Shown here: piece by piece, positions 44,878-53,977 of the stretch
Layout of the letters: each line of letters opens with the position of its first letter
Position numbering within the stretch: the first letter of the stretch is position 1
Assembly: GCF_027111355.2 (NCBI RefSeq)
Contig: NZ_CP114291.2
Location: 744,001 to 808,000, forward strand
From: Flavobacterium eburneipallidum
GTDB taxonomy: Bacteria > Bacteroidota > Bacteroidia > Flavobacteriales > Flavobacteriaceae
DNA: 64,000 nucleotides
Direction: 5' to 3'
Translations under genes and position numbers: made by a program
The notes under the pieces: generated by a model
What the model was told of the DNA's origin: nothing
The model's database searches: none
Seen by the model: only the letters and a program-made list of their open reading frames with translations

Positions 44878-46395
44878 ATGGAAAGAAGAAAAATTGAAAT
44901 AATGGATACGACGCTCCGTGATGGTGAACAAACCTCGGGAGTATCCTTTTCTGCTGCAGAAAAATTAACCATTGCGCAATTATTGCTAGAAGAATTAAAT
45001 ATAGATCGCATCGAAGTAGCGTCAGCTCGTGTAAGCGAAGGTGAGTTTCAAGGTGTAAAAGGTATTATGTCTTGGGCAGAGCAAAATGGATATAGTAATC
45101 GTATCGAAGTTTTATCTTTTGTCGATGGCGGAATTTCTATCGAATGGATGAAAAAGGCAGGAGCCAAAGTGCAAAATTTATTGACCAAAGGATCTTTAAA
45201 TCACTTGACGCATCAATTAAAAAAAACACCAGAACAGCATTTTTCTGAAATCGCACAATCTATTGCTTTAGCCAATGAAAACGGAATTGCTACTAATGTT
45301 TATCTAGAAGATTGGAGTAACGGAATGCGTAATTCTCCAGATTATGTTTTTCAATATTTGGATTTTTTAGTGACTCAACCTGTTAAGAGAATATTGTTAC
45401 CTGATACTTTAGGAGTTCTTATTCCTTCAGACACTTTTGCCTTTATTGCTAAAATCACAGCCAAATACCCAAACATTCATTTTGATTTTCATGCACACAA
45501 TGACTACGATTTAAGTGTTGCCAATGTGATGGAAGCTATAAAAGCAGGCATCAGCGGATTACACGTTACGGTAAACGGAATGGGAGAACGTGCAGGAAAC
45601 GCACCACTCGAAAGCACTGTTGCTGTGATTAATGACTTTATGCCCGAGGTACAAATCAACATCAAAGAATCATCCTTGTATTCGGTAAGTAAATTGGTGG
45701 AGACTTTTACTGGGTATAGAATTCCAGCTAATAAACCAATTGTTGGAGACAATGTATTTACACAGACTGCAGGAATTCACGCCGATGGTGATAACAAAAA
45801 TAATTTATATTTCAACAATTTGCTTCCGGAGCGTTTTGGAAGAAAACGAAAATATGCTTTAGGAAAAACATCTGGTAAAGCCAATATCGAAAAAAATCTG
45901 CAAGAGTTAGGATTACACCTTAATAACGAAGATTTGAAATTGGTTACTCAACGCATCATCGAATTGGGTGACAAAAAAGAAACCGTTACCAAAGAAGATT
46001 TGCCTTATATCATATCTGATGTTTTGGACAGTCATACTTATGAAGATAGAATTGTTATTGATTCGTATGCTTTAGTGCATTCTAAAGGATTTCAGCCCAC
46101 AACCTCATTGCGTTTGAAAATCGATAACGAAATTATCGAAGAGCACGCTCAAGGCGATGGACAATTTGATGCTTTTATGAATGCTTTGACCAAAATATAC
46201 AAGAGCAAAAAACTCACGTTACCAAAATTGACAGATTATGCCGTTCGAATTCCACCAGGAAGTAGTTCCGATGCGTTGTGCGAAACCATCATCACCTGGG
46301 CAGCCAACGGAAGAGAATTCAAAACCCGAGGTTTGGATTCGGATCAAACGGTTGCGGCTATCAAAGCAACACAGAAAATGCTGAATGTACAGTAA
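44878..46395 (+). CDS. leuA: 2-isopropylmalate synthase (LeuA/CimA family)
   Basis: 505 residues. TIM barrel: IMDTTLRDGEQTSGVSF at the N-terminus, metal-binding FDFHAHNDYDLSVAN, VNGMGERAGNAPLE. Then the linker region (TQTAGIHADGDNKNNLY) and a C-terminal LeuA regulatory-type domain. It condenses acetyl-CoA with 2-oxoisovalerate, the committed step of leucine synthesis. A citramalate synthase activity cannot be excluded from sequence, but the leu operon context favours LeuA. Confidence 0.93.
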   Translation: MERRKIEIMDTTLRDGEQTSGVSFSAAEKLTIAQLLLEELNIDRIEVASARVSEGEFQGVKGIMSWAEQNGYSNRIEVLSFVDGGISIEWMKKAGAKVQNLLTKGSLNHLTHQLKKTPEQHFSEIAQSIALANENGIATNVYLEDWSNGMRNSPDYVFQYLDFLVTQPVKRILLPDTLGVLIPSDTFAFIAKITAKYPNIHFDFHAHNDYDLSVANVMEAIKAGISGLHVTVNGMGERAGNAPLESTVAVINDFMPEVQINIKESSLYSVSKLVETFTGYRIPANKPIVGDNVFTQTAGIHADGDNKNNLYFNNLLPERFGRKRKYALGKTSGKANIEKNLQELGLHLNNEDLKLVTQRIIELGDKKETVTKEDLPYIISDVLDSHTYEDRIVIDSYALVHSKGFQPTTSLRLKIDNEIIEEHAQGDGQFDAFMNALTKIYKSKKLTLPKLTDYAVRIPPGSSSDALCETIITWAANGREFKTRGLDSDQTVAAIKATQKMLNVQ

Positions 46396-46403
46396 CGGAG
46401 TAA

Positions 46404-46442
46404 ATTCCAAAAAATAAAATCCAAATTCCAACTCATTGGAAT
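46404..46442. repeat. Short 7-bp-unit array between leuA and leuB
   Basis: Four 7-bp units: ATTCCAA, AAAATAA, AATCCAA, ATTCCAA, followed by CTCATTGGAAT, whose TTGGAAT pairs with the units. It is a shorter, one-sided version of the hairpins found in other operon gaps. Confidence 0.6.
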
Positions 46443-46474
46443 AGAAATAAATAATTAATTATAATATCAAAATA

Positions 46475-47530
46475 ATGAAATTTAACATCGCCCTTTTAGC
46501 CGGAGACGGAATCGGACCAGAAGTAATTGATCAAGCAGTAAAAGTATCAGATGCAATTGCACAAAAATTTGGACACGAAATTACTTGGCAACCAGCTTTA
46601 ACTGGAGCTGCTGCAATTGATGCAGTTGGTGAGCCTTATCCAGATTCTACTCATGAAATTTGTAAAAATGCTGATGCAGTTTTGTTTGGTGCTATTGGTC
46701 ACCCAAAATACGATAACGATCCTTCTGCACCAGTTCGTCCAGAACAAGGTTTGTTAAAAATGCGTAAAGCTTTAGGTTTGTTTGCAAACGTAAGACCTAC
46801 TTTTACATTCCCATCTTTATTAGATAAATCGCCATTAAAAAGAGAAAGAATCGAAGGAACTGATTTAGTTTTCTTAAGAGAATTAACCGGAGGAATCTAC
46901 TTTGGTGAAAAAGGAAGAAAAGACAACGGAGATACCGCTTTTGACAACTGTGTTTACACTAGAGCTGAAGTACAACGTTTAGCGAAAAAAGGTTTTGAAT
47001 TAGCAATGACACGTAGCAAAAGATTATGTTGTGTTGACAAAGCCAACGTAATGGAAACTTCCCGTTTGTGGAGAGAAACGGTTCAGGCTATGGAAAAAGA
47101 TTATCCAGAAGTAACTGTTTCTTACGAATTTGTTGATGCTGTTGCGATGCGTTTGGTTCAATGGCCAAATTCTTATGATGTATTGATTACAGAAAACTTA
47201 TTTGGAGATATCTTAACAGACGAAGCTTCTGTAATTTCAGGATCTATGGGATTAATGCCATCAGCATCTATGGGAGCTGAAGTGTCTTTGTTTGAGCCAA
47301 TTCACGGTTCTTATCCACAAGCAACTGGTTTGAACATTGCTAATCCAATGGCTACTGTTTTATCTGCTGCTATGATGTTTGAAAACTTCGGTTTAATGGA
47401 AGAAGGAAAAGCAATGAGAGATGCAGTTAACAAAGCGTTAGAAGCTGGAATTGTTACAGAAGATTTAGCCGATGGTGGTAAAGCTTATGGAACAAAAGAA
47501 GTTGGTGATTGGTTAGCAGCTAATATCTAA
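46475..47530 (+). CDS. leuB: 3-isopropylmalate dehydrogenase
   Basis: 351 residues. Motifs: ALLAGDGIGPEVIDQAVKV, RPEQGLLKMRKALGLFANVRP, RELTGGIYFGEKG, VDKANVMETSRLWRE and ENLFGDILTDEASVISGSMGLMPSASMG, in family order. It oxidises and decarboxylates 3-isopropylmalate with NAD. Last gene of leuCDAB, followed by two consecutive hairpins. Confidence 0.98.
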   Translation: MKFNIALLAGDGIGPEVIDQAVKVSDAIAQKFGHEITWQPALTGAAAIDAVGEPYPDSTHEICKNADAVLFGAIGHPKYDNDPSAPVRPEQGLLKMRKALGLFANVRPTFTFPSLLDKSPLKRERIEGTDLVFLRELTGGIYFGEKGRKDNGDTAFDNCVYTRAEVQRLAKKGFELAMTRSKRLCCVDKANVMETSRLWRETVQAMEKDYPEVTVSYEFVDAVAMRLVQWPNSYDVLITENLFGDILTDEASVISGSMGLMPSASMGAEVSLFEPIHGSYPQATGLNIANPMATVLSAAMMFENFGLMEEGKAMRDAVNKALEAGIVTEDLADGGKAYGTKEVGDWLAANI

Positions 47531-47555
47531 AATAGTTTTATTAGTCAAAAATAAC

Positions 47556-47627
47556 TGTTTACAAAACTCTAAAATTTTGTAAACAAGACGCATAAAAGTT
47601 TATTGAAATTCGTTTCAATAAACTTTT
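47556..47627 (+). terminator. Two tandem hairpins ending the leu operon
   Basis: The first is TGTTTACAAAA / TTTTGTAAACA (47556-47585). The second is AAAAGTTTATTGAAA-TTCG-TTTCAATAAACTTTT (47594-47627), with a stable TTCG tetraloop and a T-run. Confidence 0.9.
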
Positions 47628-47683
47628 TTTATTTGCAAACAGACCAAAATGTTAATCTGTAATTTGCTTTGATTTTTAGGAAT

Positions 47684-48790
47684 CTAAAACCGTCTTCCTT
47701 TCCATTCATACTTACCAAACAAGGAATACAAAGCCACACTCACACTGAAAAAAGGATACACTACACTACTCAAAACCAAATAACGGATTTTGTTTGAAGT
47801 CAAAAAACGATTGGTTTTATAAATTAAAATACTATCTACAGTACATTTTAAAAAGGCAAACATAACGATATTTAGAAACGAAATAAAATCCACAACCCAC
47901 AACCCACAACCTACAACCAAAGATAAATTCCCACCCAAAACTATCAATCCCAAACTAATTCCAAATTGACTTTGATAAGAGCCTGTTTTCGAAGCCCAAC
48001 GCACTCTTTGATGAAATAAAGATTTCCAATTATTTACGGGTTGCGTAGTAATAATGTTGTTTTCTGATTTTAAATAATGCACTTTTTCTGGGAATTGAGC
48101 TATGGCTTTTTGCAACAAAAAAACATCGTCGCCGCTGGCAATAGTGTTGTTTCCGTCAAAACCATTGAGTTCCTGAAAAAAAGATTTGGTGTAAGCAAAA
48201 TTAGCTCCATTGCACATAAAACCTTTTCGCAAACCAAAACTTCCTATTGTAGCACCTTGTAAACTCGTTAAATCCAATTGCTGAAAATGATGTAAAAAAG
48301 AGTTTTCACAATCATAAGTAACCGCTCCAGCTATCATCGAAATTTGATGCAGTTGAATGTAATTGTCTAATGCTGATAACCAGTTTTCATTGACTACACA
48401 ATCAGCATCGGTGGTGATAATCCAATCGTTTTTGACCACTTTCATAGCTGTTGTAATCGCATCTTTTTTGGGTGAATTCGACACCCGAATAGTATCAATT
48501 ACCTGAACACTGAACGCTGAACACTGAACACTGAACACTTCATCAGAATCGTCATTCACCAAAATTACTTCAAATAAAGCGGTTGGATAATCTAATTTGG
48601 AAAGACTATTCAAAAGTTTTGGAATATTTTCGGCTTCATTTCGAAAAGGAATTATAATAGAGAATTTGGTTTTTGGCTCCAGTCCAAGATAATCAAAGGA
48701 ATTGACTTTGGTAAAACCATAAATTAAGGCAGTAATCGCCAAGCAATAAATGAATATTATGATGTATAAAATAATTGTAATCATCATCAT
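47684..48790 (-). CDS. Family-2 glycosyltransferase with repeat-encoded segments
   Basis: 368 residues: an N-terminal membrane helix, then a GT-A domain with SIIIPFRNEAENI, TDADCVV, ASGDDVFLLQKA and HQRVRWASK, then three C-terminal membrane helices. It belongs to membrane glycosyltransferases of the GT2 type; the acceptor is unknown. Two stretches look foreign: VFSVQCSAFSVQV after LVNDDSDE, encoded by five 7-bp repeats, and LVVGCGLWVVDF in a membrane segment, encoded by four 7-bp repeats. It starts 4 nt after the YbhN-like gene, so the two are co-transcribed. Confidence 0.9.
   Translation of the reverse strand: MMMITIILYIIIFIYCLAITALIYGFTKVNSFDYLGLEPKTKFSIIIPFRNEAENIPKLLNSLSKLDYPTALFEVILVNDDSDEVFSVQCSAFSVQVIDTIRVSNSPKKDAITTAMKVVKNDWIITTDADCVVNENWLSALDNYIQLHQISMIAGAVTYDCENSFLHHFQQLDLTSLQGATIGSFGLRKGFMCNGANFAYTKSFFQELNGFDGNNTIASGDDVFLLQKAIAQFPEKVHYLKSENNIITTQPVNNWKSLFHQRVRWASKTGSYQSQFGISLGLIVLGGNLSLVVGCGLWVVDFISFLNIVMFAFLKCTVDSILIYKTNRFLTSNKIRYLVLSSVVYPFFSVSVALYSLFGKYEWKGRRF
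47890..47917. repeat. Four 7-bp units (CCACAAC) inside the glycosyltransferase gene
   Basis: CCACAAC three times, then CTACAAC. On the coding strand this gives LVVGCGLWVV within a predicted membrane helix. Confidence 0.85.
48503..48537. repeat. Five 7-bp units (CTGAACA) inside the glycosyltransferase gene
   Basis: Five consecutive units, four CTGAACA and one CTGAACG (coding strand TGTTCAG). They encode the low-complexity FSVQCSAFSVQV segment between two GT2 motifs. Confidence 0.88.
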
Positions 48791-48794
48791 TTTA

Positions 48795-49766
48795 TTAAGT
48801 TGCGTCTCCCTCTTCTTTGGAGAGGGTCGGGGTGAGGACTTTGAAATTCATTACATAATAACTGCCAATAATTACGGGTAAAACTACATTCAAAAACCAC
48901 ATTAGCGTACTTATGAAAACCACAATCCATTCGTTAACTCCTAAAATACCAAAGAAATAAACGGCAACACTACCTTTTACGGCAAAGTCTAAAAATTGAA
49001 ATGTAGGTAGCGATGAGGCTAAAAAGTAAACACTCGCTATGGTGGCCATCAAAGTGAAGTAAGGTAAATCTACATCAAAAGCTAAAAACAAAAAATAGTA
49101 TTGATGTGAAAAAGTTAAATAACGACAAACCGCCAAAAAAATATTCTTACGATGAATAGATTTTGGAATTTCGTTAATTTTGTGAATCAGTTTTTGAATC
49201 GAATACCCTTTGATATTTACTTTCTTCGAAAAAAATAAAATTCCAAAAAGTAAAGAACAAATTCCAAAAAGTATCAAAACTGTTTTTGGAGTAATAATGT
49301 TATAATTGACATTAAAGTATAACAACCCAAATAGCCCAAAAACTACCGATAAAATCATTTGGATTCCGTTACAAATTAAATTTAAAAAGATAACCGTTTT
49401 TGCTTTTGCTTTTTTGAAAAACAAAGCTTTCCCAGCATATTCACCAACACCGTTTGGCGTAAATAATCCAGCAGTTAATGCGCCTAGGACTTGCTTGGTG
49501 GCTTCTGGTAAAAGGATTGGATGAAGATAAGAAACCAAATTTTGCCATTTCAAAATCTCGAAAAATCGATTCAAAACACTCAAAAGTAAAATAAAGGCAA
49601 TTCCTCCAAAAGAGTAATTTTTATGGAATAAAATCAGGAATTTTTGCCAATCTAGCTTATCATTATTGGCCAGTTGATTGTAAATAAAATAGAACGCACC
49701 CCCAACAATCAAGATTTTGATTAGAAAGAAGAAAGATTGTTTTGCTTTTGGAGAAATGAAAATCAT
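48795..49766 (-). CDS. YbhN/AglD-like lysylphosphatidylglycerol-synthase-type membrane protein
   Basis: 323 residues with about eight hydrophobic segments, the flippase-like YbhN/UPF0104 pattern: GGAFYFIYNQL, a LGALTAGLFTPNGVGEYAGKALFF core (conserved G-E-x-x-x-K/R), SLPTFQFLDFAVKGSVAVYFF. The family is proposed to move or modify lipids. The last dozen residues, VLTPTLSKEEGDAT, are encoded by a dispersed repeat. The glycosyltransferase follows after 4 nt, so both may act in one glycan or glycolipid pathway. Confidence 0.88.
   Translation of the reverse strand: MIFISPKAKQSFFFLIKILIVGGAFYFIYNQLANNDKLDWQKFLILFHKNYSFGGIAFILLLSVLNRFFEILKWQNLVSYLHPILLPEATKQVLGALTAGLFTPNGVGEYAGKALFFKKAKAKTVIFLNLICNGIQMILSVVFGLFGLLYFNVNYNIITPKTVLILFGICSLLFGILFFSKKVNIKGYSIQKLIHKINEIPKSIHRKNIFLAVCRYLTFSHQYYFLFLAFDVDLPYFTLMATIASVYFLASSLPTFQFLDFAVKGSVAVYFFGILGVNEWIVVFISTLMWFLNVVLPVIIGSYYVMNFKVLTPTLSKEEGDAT
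48806..48838. repeat. Dispersed CCCTCT..AGAGGG palindrome forming a protein C-terminus
   Basis: CTCCCTCTTCTTTGGAGAGG followed by GTCGGGGTGAGGA. It carries the inverted pair CCCTCT/AGAGGG. Read on the minus strand it encodes LTPTLSKEEGD. Elements of this composition are widespread in Bacteroidota intergenic regions. Confidence 0.7.
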
Positions 49767-49834
49767 AACAGCAAAATAACAAATTTAATCTGTGAAAGTC
49801 TTTGAAATATTGGAAAGCTTTTATTAAAAAAAAT

Positions 49835-49860
49835 AGCTCGAAACGGTTAGGCTTCGAGCT
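49835..49860 (-). terminator. Terminator of the pectate lyase gene
   Basis: AGCTCGAA / TTCGAGCT pair around 10 nt; on the minus strand a T-rich run follows. Confidence 0.85.
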
Positions 49861-49886
49861 GTTTATTCTGTTGTTTGTGATTGTGT

Positions 49887-51440
49887 TTACAAACCGTGTT
49901 TAGCTTTCCAATTGGTGTATTCAGAACCAATCAATCCAGATGGCCAGTTGCCATACCAAGAATATCCTGTTCTTCTTTCGATTTCAATTTCGGCTAAAGT
50001 GTTTTTCTTAATGCCATCTCTACCACAGAAAAATGGTAAGCCTGTGTTTAAATCATAAAAACGAGCCCACAAAATTGCACCAGGAGAAGCTACAACCACT
50101 ACATCGTTTGGGTTTGTAGTTGCTTGTGTTTTTATATCAAAAAGTCTAGCACTAATAAACCAATCTACAGCATCTTTCACAGCTTGTTTTACCGCTGGCG
50201 AAGGACTTTCTACCATCATTAATATTCTTGTAATTCCAACCGATTCAGATCCGCTAATAGAAGGTAGTTCATAAGCTCTAGCTGTGGCAGGTAGTAAACT
50301 TACTTCATCGTGTTGTGCACACCAAGCTGTTTTTTTACCGTTTGAAGTAATTTGTGTTTTTAAAATGACATCAATTCCTTTGTTAAACGCGGCAACAGCC
50401 ATTGCTTTGTATTTAGAATTGATTACTTCGGTGTCTTTTTGAGTTTTAGAAATGTCCCACATCAAATTCATTACATTTCCCATAGCGTTATCGTTGTAAG
50501 TGATTTGGTGTCTGTATCCGCTTTTGTCAGGGTAATATTGCGGCCATCCACCATTGGCATATTGTGCTGTGAATAAGAAATCGATTCCTTTTTCGGCAGC
50601 AACCAAATAATTAGGATTTTTGGTAGATTTAAACGCACTAAGTAAATGTCTTATTTCTCCAATAGTATGATTGTTGTCTATGTTTGTGTCAAGGTTGTTT
50701 TTGGTATTGTTTGCAGTTGTAATTTCTGAACTGGTTTGTGTACGATCATATCCAGAAAAATCATTGTGAGGTTCTTTTGGCCATCCACCATTATTTCTTT
50801 GCCACAATAACATATTCTCTGCTCTTAGATTTGTAGTAAAGACAATACCAGAAATAGTAATAGTAAGTTGTCCTACTTTTCCGCTGCCGTCATTTGCTGT
50901 AGCATAAATGATAACTGTTCCGTTGGATATTGGTGTAAAAAGACCCGCTGAAGAAACGGTAGCAACACCCGAAGATGCAGACCAAGTAACAGTTTTGTTT
51001 GTGGCATTAGCGGGTTGAACATCTAAAGTAAGTTGTTGTGGTTTGCCATCAGTGCTAGGAGTTGCTCCGATAGTTACACTTGTAGCAAGCACAACAGGTC
51101 CAACAATTCCTGTGATGGTAATAGTAGCTTGTTTTGAAATTCCTGAACCGTCATTTGCAGTAACATCAACGGTTATGGTTCCGTTTTTTAATGGAGTTAA
51201 AAGTCCTGTTTGCGAAATGGTTGCAATTGTTGCGTCTGAAACAGACCAAGTAACGGTTTTGTCTGCGGCAGTACTTGGAAGTACAGTTGCTGATAATTGT
51301 TTAGGAAGACCATTCGTAATAGCTGTGCCATTATTGATTGTAATGGATTTTACTTGTTCTACCGTAGGCTCTTTATCAGAGCTACAAGCTGCTAAAAATA
51401 AGATGCCAATAAACAGGCCTAATTTTTTAATTGTGTTCAT
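49887..51440 (-). CDS. PL10-like pectate lyase lipoprotein with two Ig-like domains
   Basis: 517 residues. Lipobox FLAACSSD (Cys about 19). Two BIG_2-type domains at about 30-115 and 116-200, each ending in a TVDVTANDGSG or VIIYATANDGSG strand. The catalytic domain follows from about 205: WQRNNGGWPKEPHNDFSGYD, NGGWPQYYPD, ITYNDNAMGNVM, TAWCAQHDEVSLLPATARAYELPSISGSES, GRDGIKKNTLAEIEIERRTGYSWYG, the PL10/PelA pattern. It cleaves polygalacturonate by beta-elimination at the cell surface. A palindromic operator lies upstream. Confidence 0.93.
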   Translation of the reverse strand: MNTIKKLGLFIGILFLAACSSDKEPTVEQVKSITINNGTAITNGLPKQLSATVLPSTAADKTVTWSVSDATIATISQTGLLTPLKNGTITVDVTANDGSGISKQATITITGIVGPVVLATSVTIGATPSTDGKPQQLTLDVQPANATNKTVTWSASSGVATVSSAGLFTPISNGTVIIYATANDGSGKVGQLTITISGIVFTTNLRAENMLLWQRNNGGWPKEPHNDFSGYDRTQTSSEITTANNTKNNLDTNIDNNHTIGEIRHLLSAFKSTKNPNYLVAAEKGIDFLFTAQYANGGWPQYYPDKSGYRHQITYNDNAMGNVMNLMWDISKTQKDTEVINSKYKAMAVAAFNKGIDVILKTQITSNGKKTAWCAQHDEVSLLPATARAYELPSISGSESVGITRILMMVESPSPAVKQAVKDAVDWFISARLFDIKTQATTNPNDVVVVASPGAILWARFYDLNTGLPFFCGRDGIKKNTLAEIEIERRTGYSWYGNWPSGLIGSEYTNWKAKHGL

Positions 51441-51505
51441 AATTTTTTGGTTAATAGTTGGTTAGTTATTGAATCACAAATAAACAACAAAAATCATTCC
51501 TAAAT

Positions 51506-51519
51506 TGTAATCGATTACA
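51506..51519. promoter_or_regulatory. LacI/CcpA-type palindromic operator upstream of the pectate lyase
   Basis: TGTAATCGATTACA is a perfect 14-bp palindrome with a central CG, 66 nt before the pectate lyase ATG. It fits the general operator form TGWnAnCGnTnWCA of LacI-family regulators. Confidence 0.55.
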
Positions 51520-51543
51520 TTGTTTTGTGTTAAAAAAATAAAA

Positions 51544-51583
51544 AAGGCTATTTTTTTACGAAATTATATAAAAAAATAGCCTT
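51544..51583 (-). terminator. Terminator of the glycosidase gene
   Basis: AAGGCTATTTTTTTA and its perfect 15-bp complement around 10 nt, with a T-run on the minus strand. Confidence 0.88.
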
Positions 51584-51591
51584 GATTGTAA

Positions 51592-53787
51592 TTACGGCAT
51601 CGGTTTAAAACCTTCCCATTGCACCTTCCAAGTTCCGTCTTTTGGAAATCCGGGATTGTTTTCTGTCGTTCCGTCCCAACCAGCGCACATCATAGCAACG
51701 GTTGTTAAAATTCCCCCATTTCCAGGCAAGTATAATGTCAATCTTTCGGATTGGTAGTTGTGTCCGTTTTTCAAATACGTATTGGTAACTACGTCCATAA
51801 ACAAAGCATCGATGGCTTTTTTTGGCATATTCAAACGAGCTGCACTCATCGCTGTCATTGGGAAATCCCAACCCCAAGTTTTGTCCCAAGACCAAGTGTC
51901 CCAAACCAAATCGAAAGTGTTTTTCATAATCTTTTTATCCAAAAGAGTCGTTTCTGGCAACATTCCGTAAGTTCCTAAAACAGATGGATGATCGGTTTTG
52001 AATTCAGGATTAGTGTATGAATCCGTAGCACTTTCGGTAGCCAAATACACATTGTCGGCAACTGGCAAAGGGGATAATTTAGCCAAAACATCTTGCCATT
52101 CTTTTGGAGCAGGTTCGTTCAACCTTTTTTTCCAATCCAAAGCTGTATTTAACGCCCAATTCCAATACGCCAATTCGTAAGTTGGGTTAAAAGTTTGCAT
52201 TGCTTTGAAACGTTCTTGTGCAGGAATTACACCTGGCCCTAACATATATCTCTTTTTTTCGGCATCATAATGAGCGAACGAAGCCATAAAATCGGCAGTG
52301 GCAAAAACACGTTCTTTGTATTTTTCCAATGTTGCAGGAGTAGGCGAATTGCGATACAACAATTCAGCGTACGTAATAAAATGGGGCTGTTGCCAAATCA
52401 AAAGTGCTCCTACCGAAGAAGGACTTTCATTTCCATCAGGATCGGTCATTTTTTGCCATCTTGCTCCTTTAAATCCTTGTCTTTGGGCTATTTTTTTTGC
52501 TTTATCGAAGGCATTTTGATACCAAGGCAAACTTTTTTCTAATAGTTCTGGTCTTCCCCAAAGTGGAAAATGAACACCGTGCCACCAGTGCATTTCCAAA
52601 TGCGGTTTTCCGTACCAACTGTTATACGTTAAACCTGTTTCTTGTGGAGGCATTGAACCTGTACATTGAATTTTGGTCAAGTATTGCGAAAGAACAACTC
52701 TTCGTTCCAATTCGTGTGCTCTTGGGTCAGTACTTCCTGAAAAGTCAACTGCTGCACCACTTTCCCAAAAGGATTTCCAACCAGCGATACTGCTTTTTTC
52801 AATCGCTTCAAAAGAAGGGATTACAGATTTGTTTTTATCTGTTTGAATGAACGAACAGCTCAATTCGATTGTATTACTTTTTGAAGGCTCTACAACAAAA
52901 TAATGTTTTGCTTTTTCTTTAATCGATGCAGTACCTTTCCATTTCAAATTAATATCATACGAAATACTGTCCATTATGTGTGTAATTGTAGCTTCTGATT
53001 TATTTTTGATTTTCAGATTGCTTATATAATCTTGATTTCCGCCCCATTTTTTTCCCATATCAGTCCCCGCAATTGCAACTGCTGAAATAGTTACATCTTG
53101 TTTTTCTTCCCATTTTGTCCCCATATCACCCCATAATCCTGTTGGATAAGGAATTCTCAAACGGAATTTTAAGCGTCCTTGTTGCAATAAATCGGATACA
53201 ACTTTTACGCCAATAGCATCTTTTTCTTGATGCGAAGCTGTAGTTACTTTTACAGGAATGCCTTCCACTTTGAAATTACTTTCAATTTCTCCAGTCCAAA
53301 GATTTAGCGTTTGATCAATAGATTCGATGTCTTCGGCTTTCGCCAATGTGCCGTCTTTTTTAGTAATTTCAAAACCAAGATTTCCCAATTGCAGTAAATG
53401 CGCATTTTGTCGGAACCAGTTTACGGCTTCGTTTTTTCGAGGCGTTGATTTTTCTTGAACGCTATAACTAATTTTTCTGCCGTATTGATCGTAATCTCTT
53501 AAGGTTTCTGAAAATTTGTAGTTATTGGTGTTTTTATAACTGTCCCAACCCCATTCGGATTGCGTTCCCAATGGCACTCCTTTTTGATATTTTTCTGGGA
53601 AAGATTGTAATCCTGTAGCATCGACAGTAAAGGCGAAAGCACCATTTCCAACGGATAATGAAGCCAGAGTATCAATAGACGAAAGCTTCACATTATGGCG
53701 ACTGACCACTGCTTTTCGGTCAATTTTTTGCTGTCCTATCATTACGATAGAAAATAGAAGAGCTGTAATTATTAGGTTTTTTTTCAT
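51592..53787 (-). CDS. Secreted six-hairpin glycosidase-like protein
   Basis: 731 residues with a signal peptide (cut near MIGQQ). The opening VVSRHNVKLSSIDTLASLSVGNGAFAFTVDATGLQSFP and later PPQETGLTYNSWYGKPHLEMHWWHGVHFPLWGRPELLEKSLPWY indicate an (alpha/alpha)6-barrel enzyme related to GH65/GH95-type proteins, with Glu/His-rich active-site segments. Exact family and substrate are not known to me. The neighbours (pectate lyase, DUF4450-like protein) suggest action on pectin or rhamnogalacturonan fragments in the periplasm. Confidence 0.8.
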   Translation of the reverse strand: MKKNLIITALLFSIVMIGQQKIDRKAVVSRHNVKLSSIDTLASLSVGNGAFAFTVDATGLQSFPEKYQKGVPLGTQSEWGWDSYKNTNNYKFSETLRDYDQYGRKISYSVQEKSTPRKNEAVNWFRQNAHLLQLGNLGFEITKKDGTLAKAEDIESIDQTLNLWTGEIESNFKVEGIPVKVTTASHQEKDAIGVKVVSDLLQQGRLKFRLRIPYPTGLWGDMGTKWEEKQDVTISAVAIAGTDMGKKWGGNQDYISNLKIKNKSEATITHIMDSISYDINLKWKGTASIKEKAKHYFVVEPSKSNTIELSCSFIQTDKNKSVIPSFEAIEKSSIAGWKSFWESGAAVDFSGSTDPRAHELERRVVLSQYLTKIQCTGSMPPQETGLTYNSWYGKPHLEMHWWHGVHFPLWGRPELLEKSLPWYQNAFDKAKKIAQRQGFKGARWQKMTDPDGNESPSSVGALLIWQQPHFITYAELLYRNSPTPATLEKYKERVFATADFMASFAHYDAEKKRYMLGPGVIPAQERFKAMQTFNPTYELAYWNWALNTALDWKKRLNEPAPKEWQDVLAKLSPLPVADNVYLATESATDSYTNPEFKTDHPSVLGTYGMLPETTLLDKKIMKNTFDLVWDTWSWDKTWGWDFPMTAMSAARLNMPKKAIDALFMDVVTNTYLKNGHNYQSERLTLYLPGNGGILTTVAMMCAGWDGTTENNPGFPKDGTWKVQWEGFKPMP

Positions 53788-53843
53788 TGGTAGTTAATTT
53801 ATAAAAAAGGGCAATATTACCCAAATAAACGTATATTTTTTTT

Positions 53844-53967
53844 ACCGCAGATTCGCAGATTTTATTGTGAATTTTTATTAAATGAATTAACCACTTTCAG
53901 TGGAAATAGCACAAATTATCTTCTTTAAAAATCATAAATTTTGCTTTAAAATCAGCGAATCAGCGGT
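53844..53967. repeat. Dispersed inverted-repeat element, copy B
   Basis: The ends ACCGCAGATTCGCAGATTT (53844-53862) and 53949-53967 are complementary at 17 of 19 positions. An inner hairpin CCACT-TTC-AGTGG lies between. Same ends as copy A at 16138-16256; the interior is unrelated. It fills the 190-nt gap between two glycosidase genes. Confidence 0.8.
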
Positions 53968-53977
53968 TGTTGTTTTT

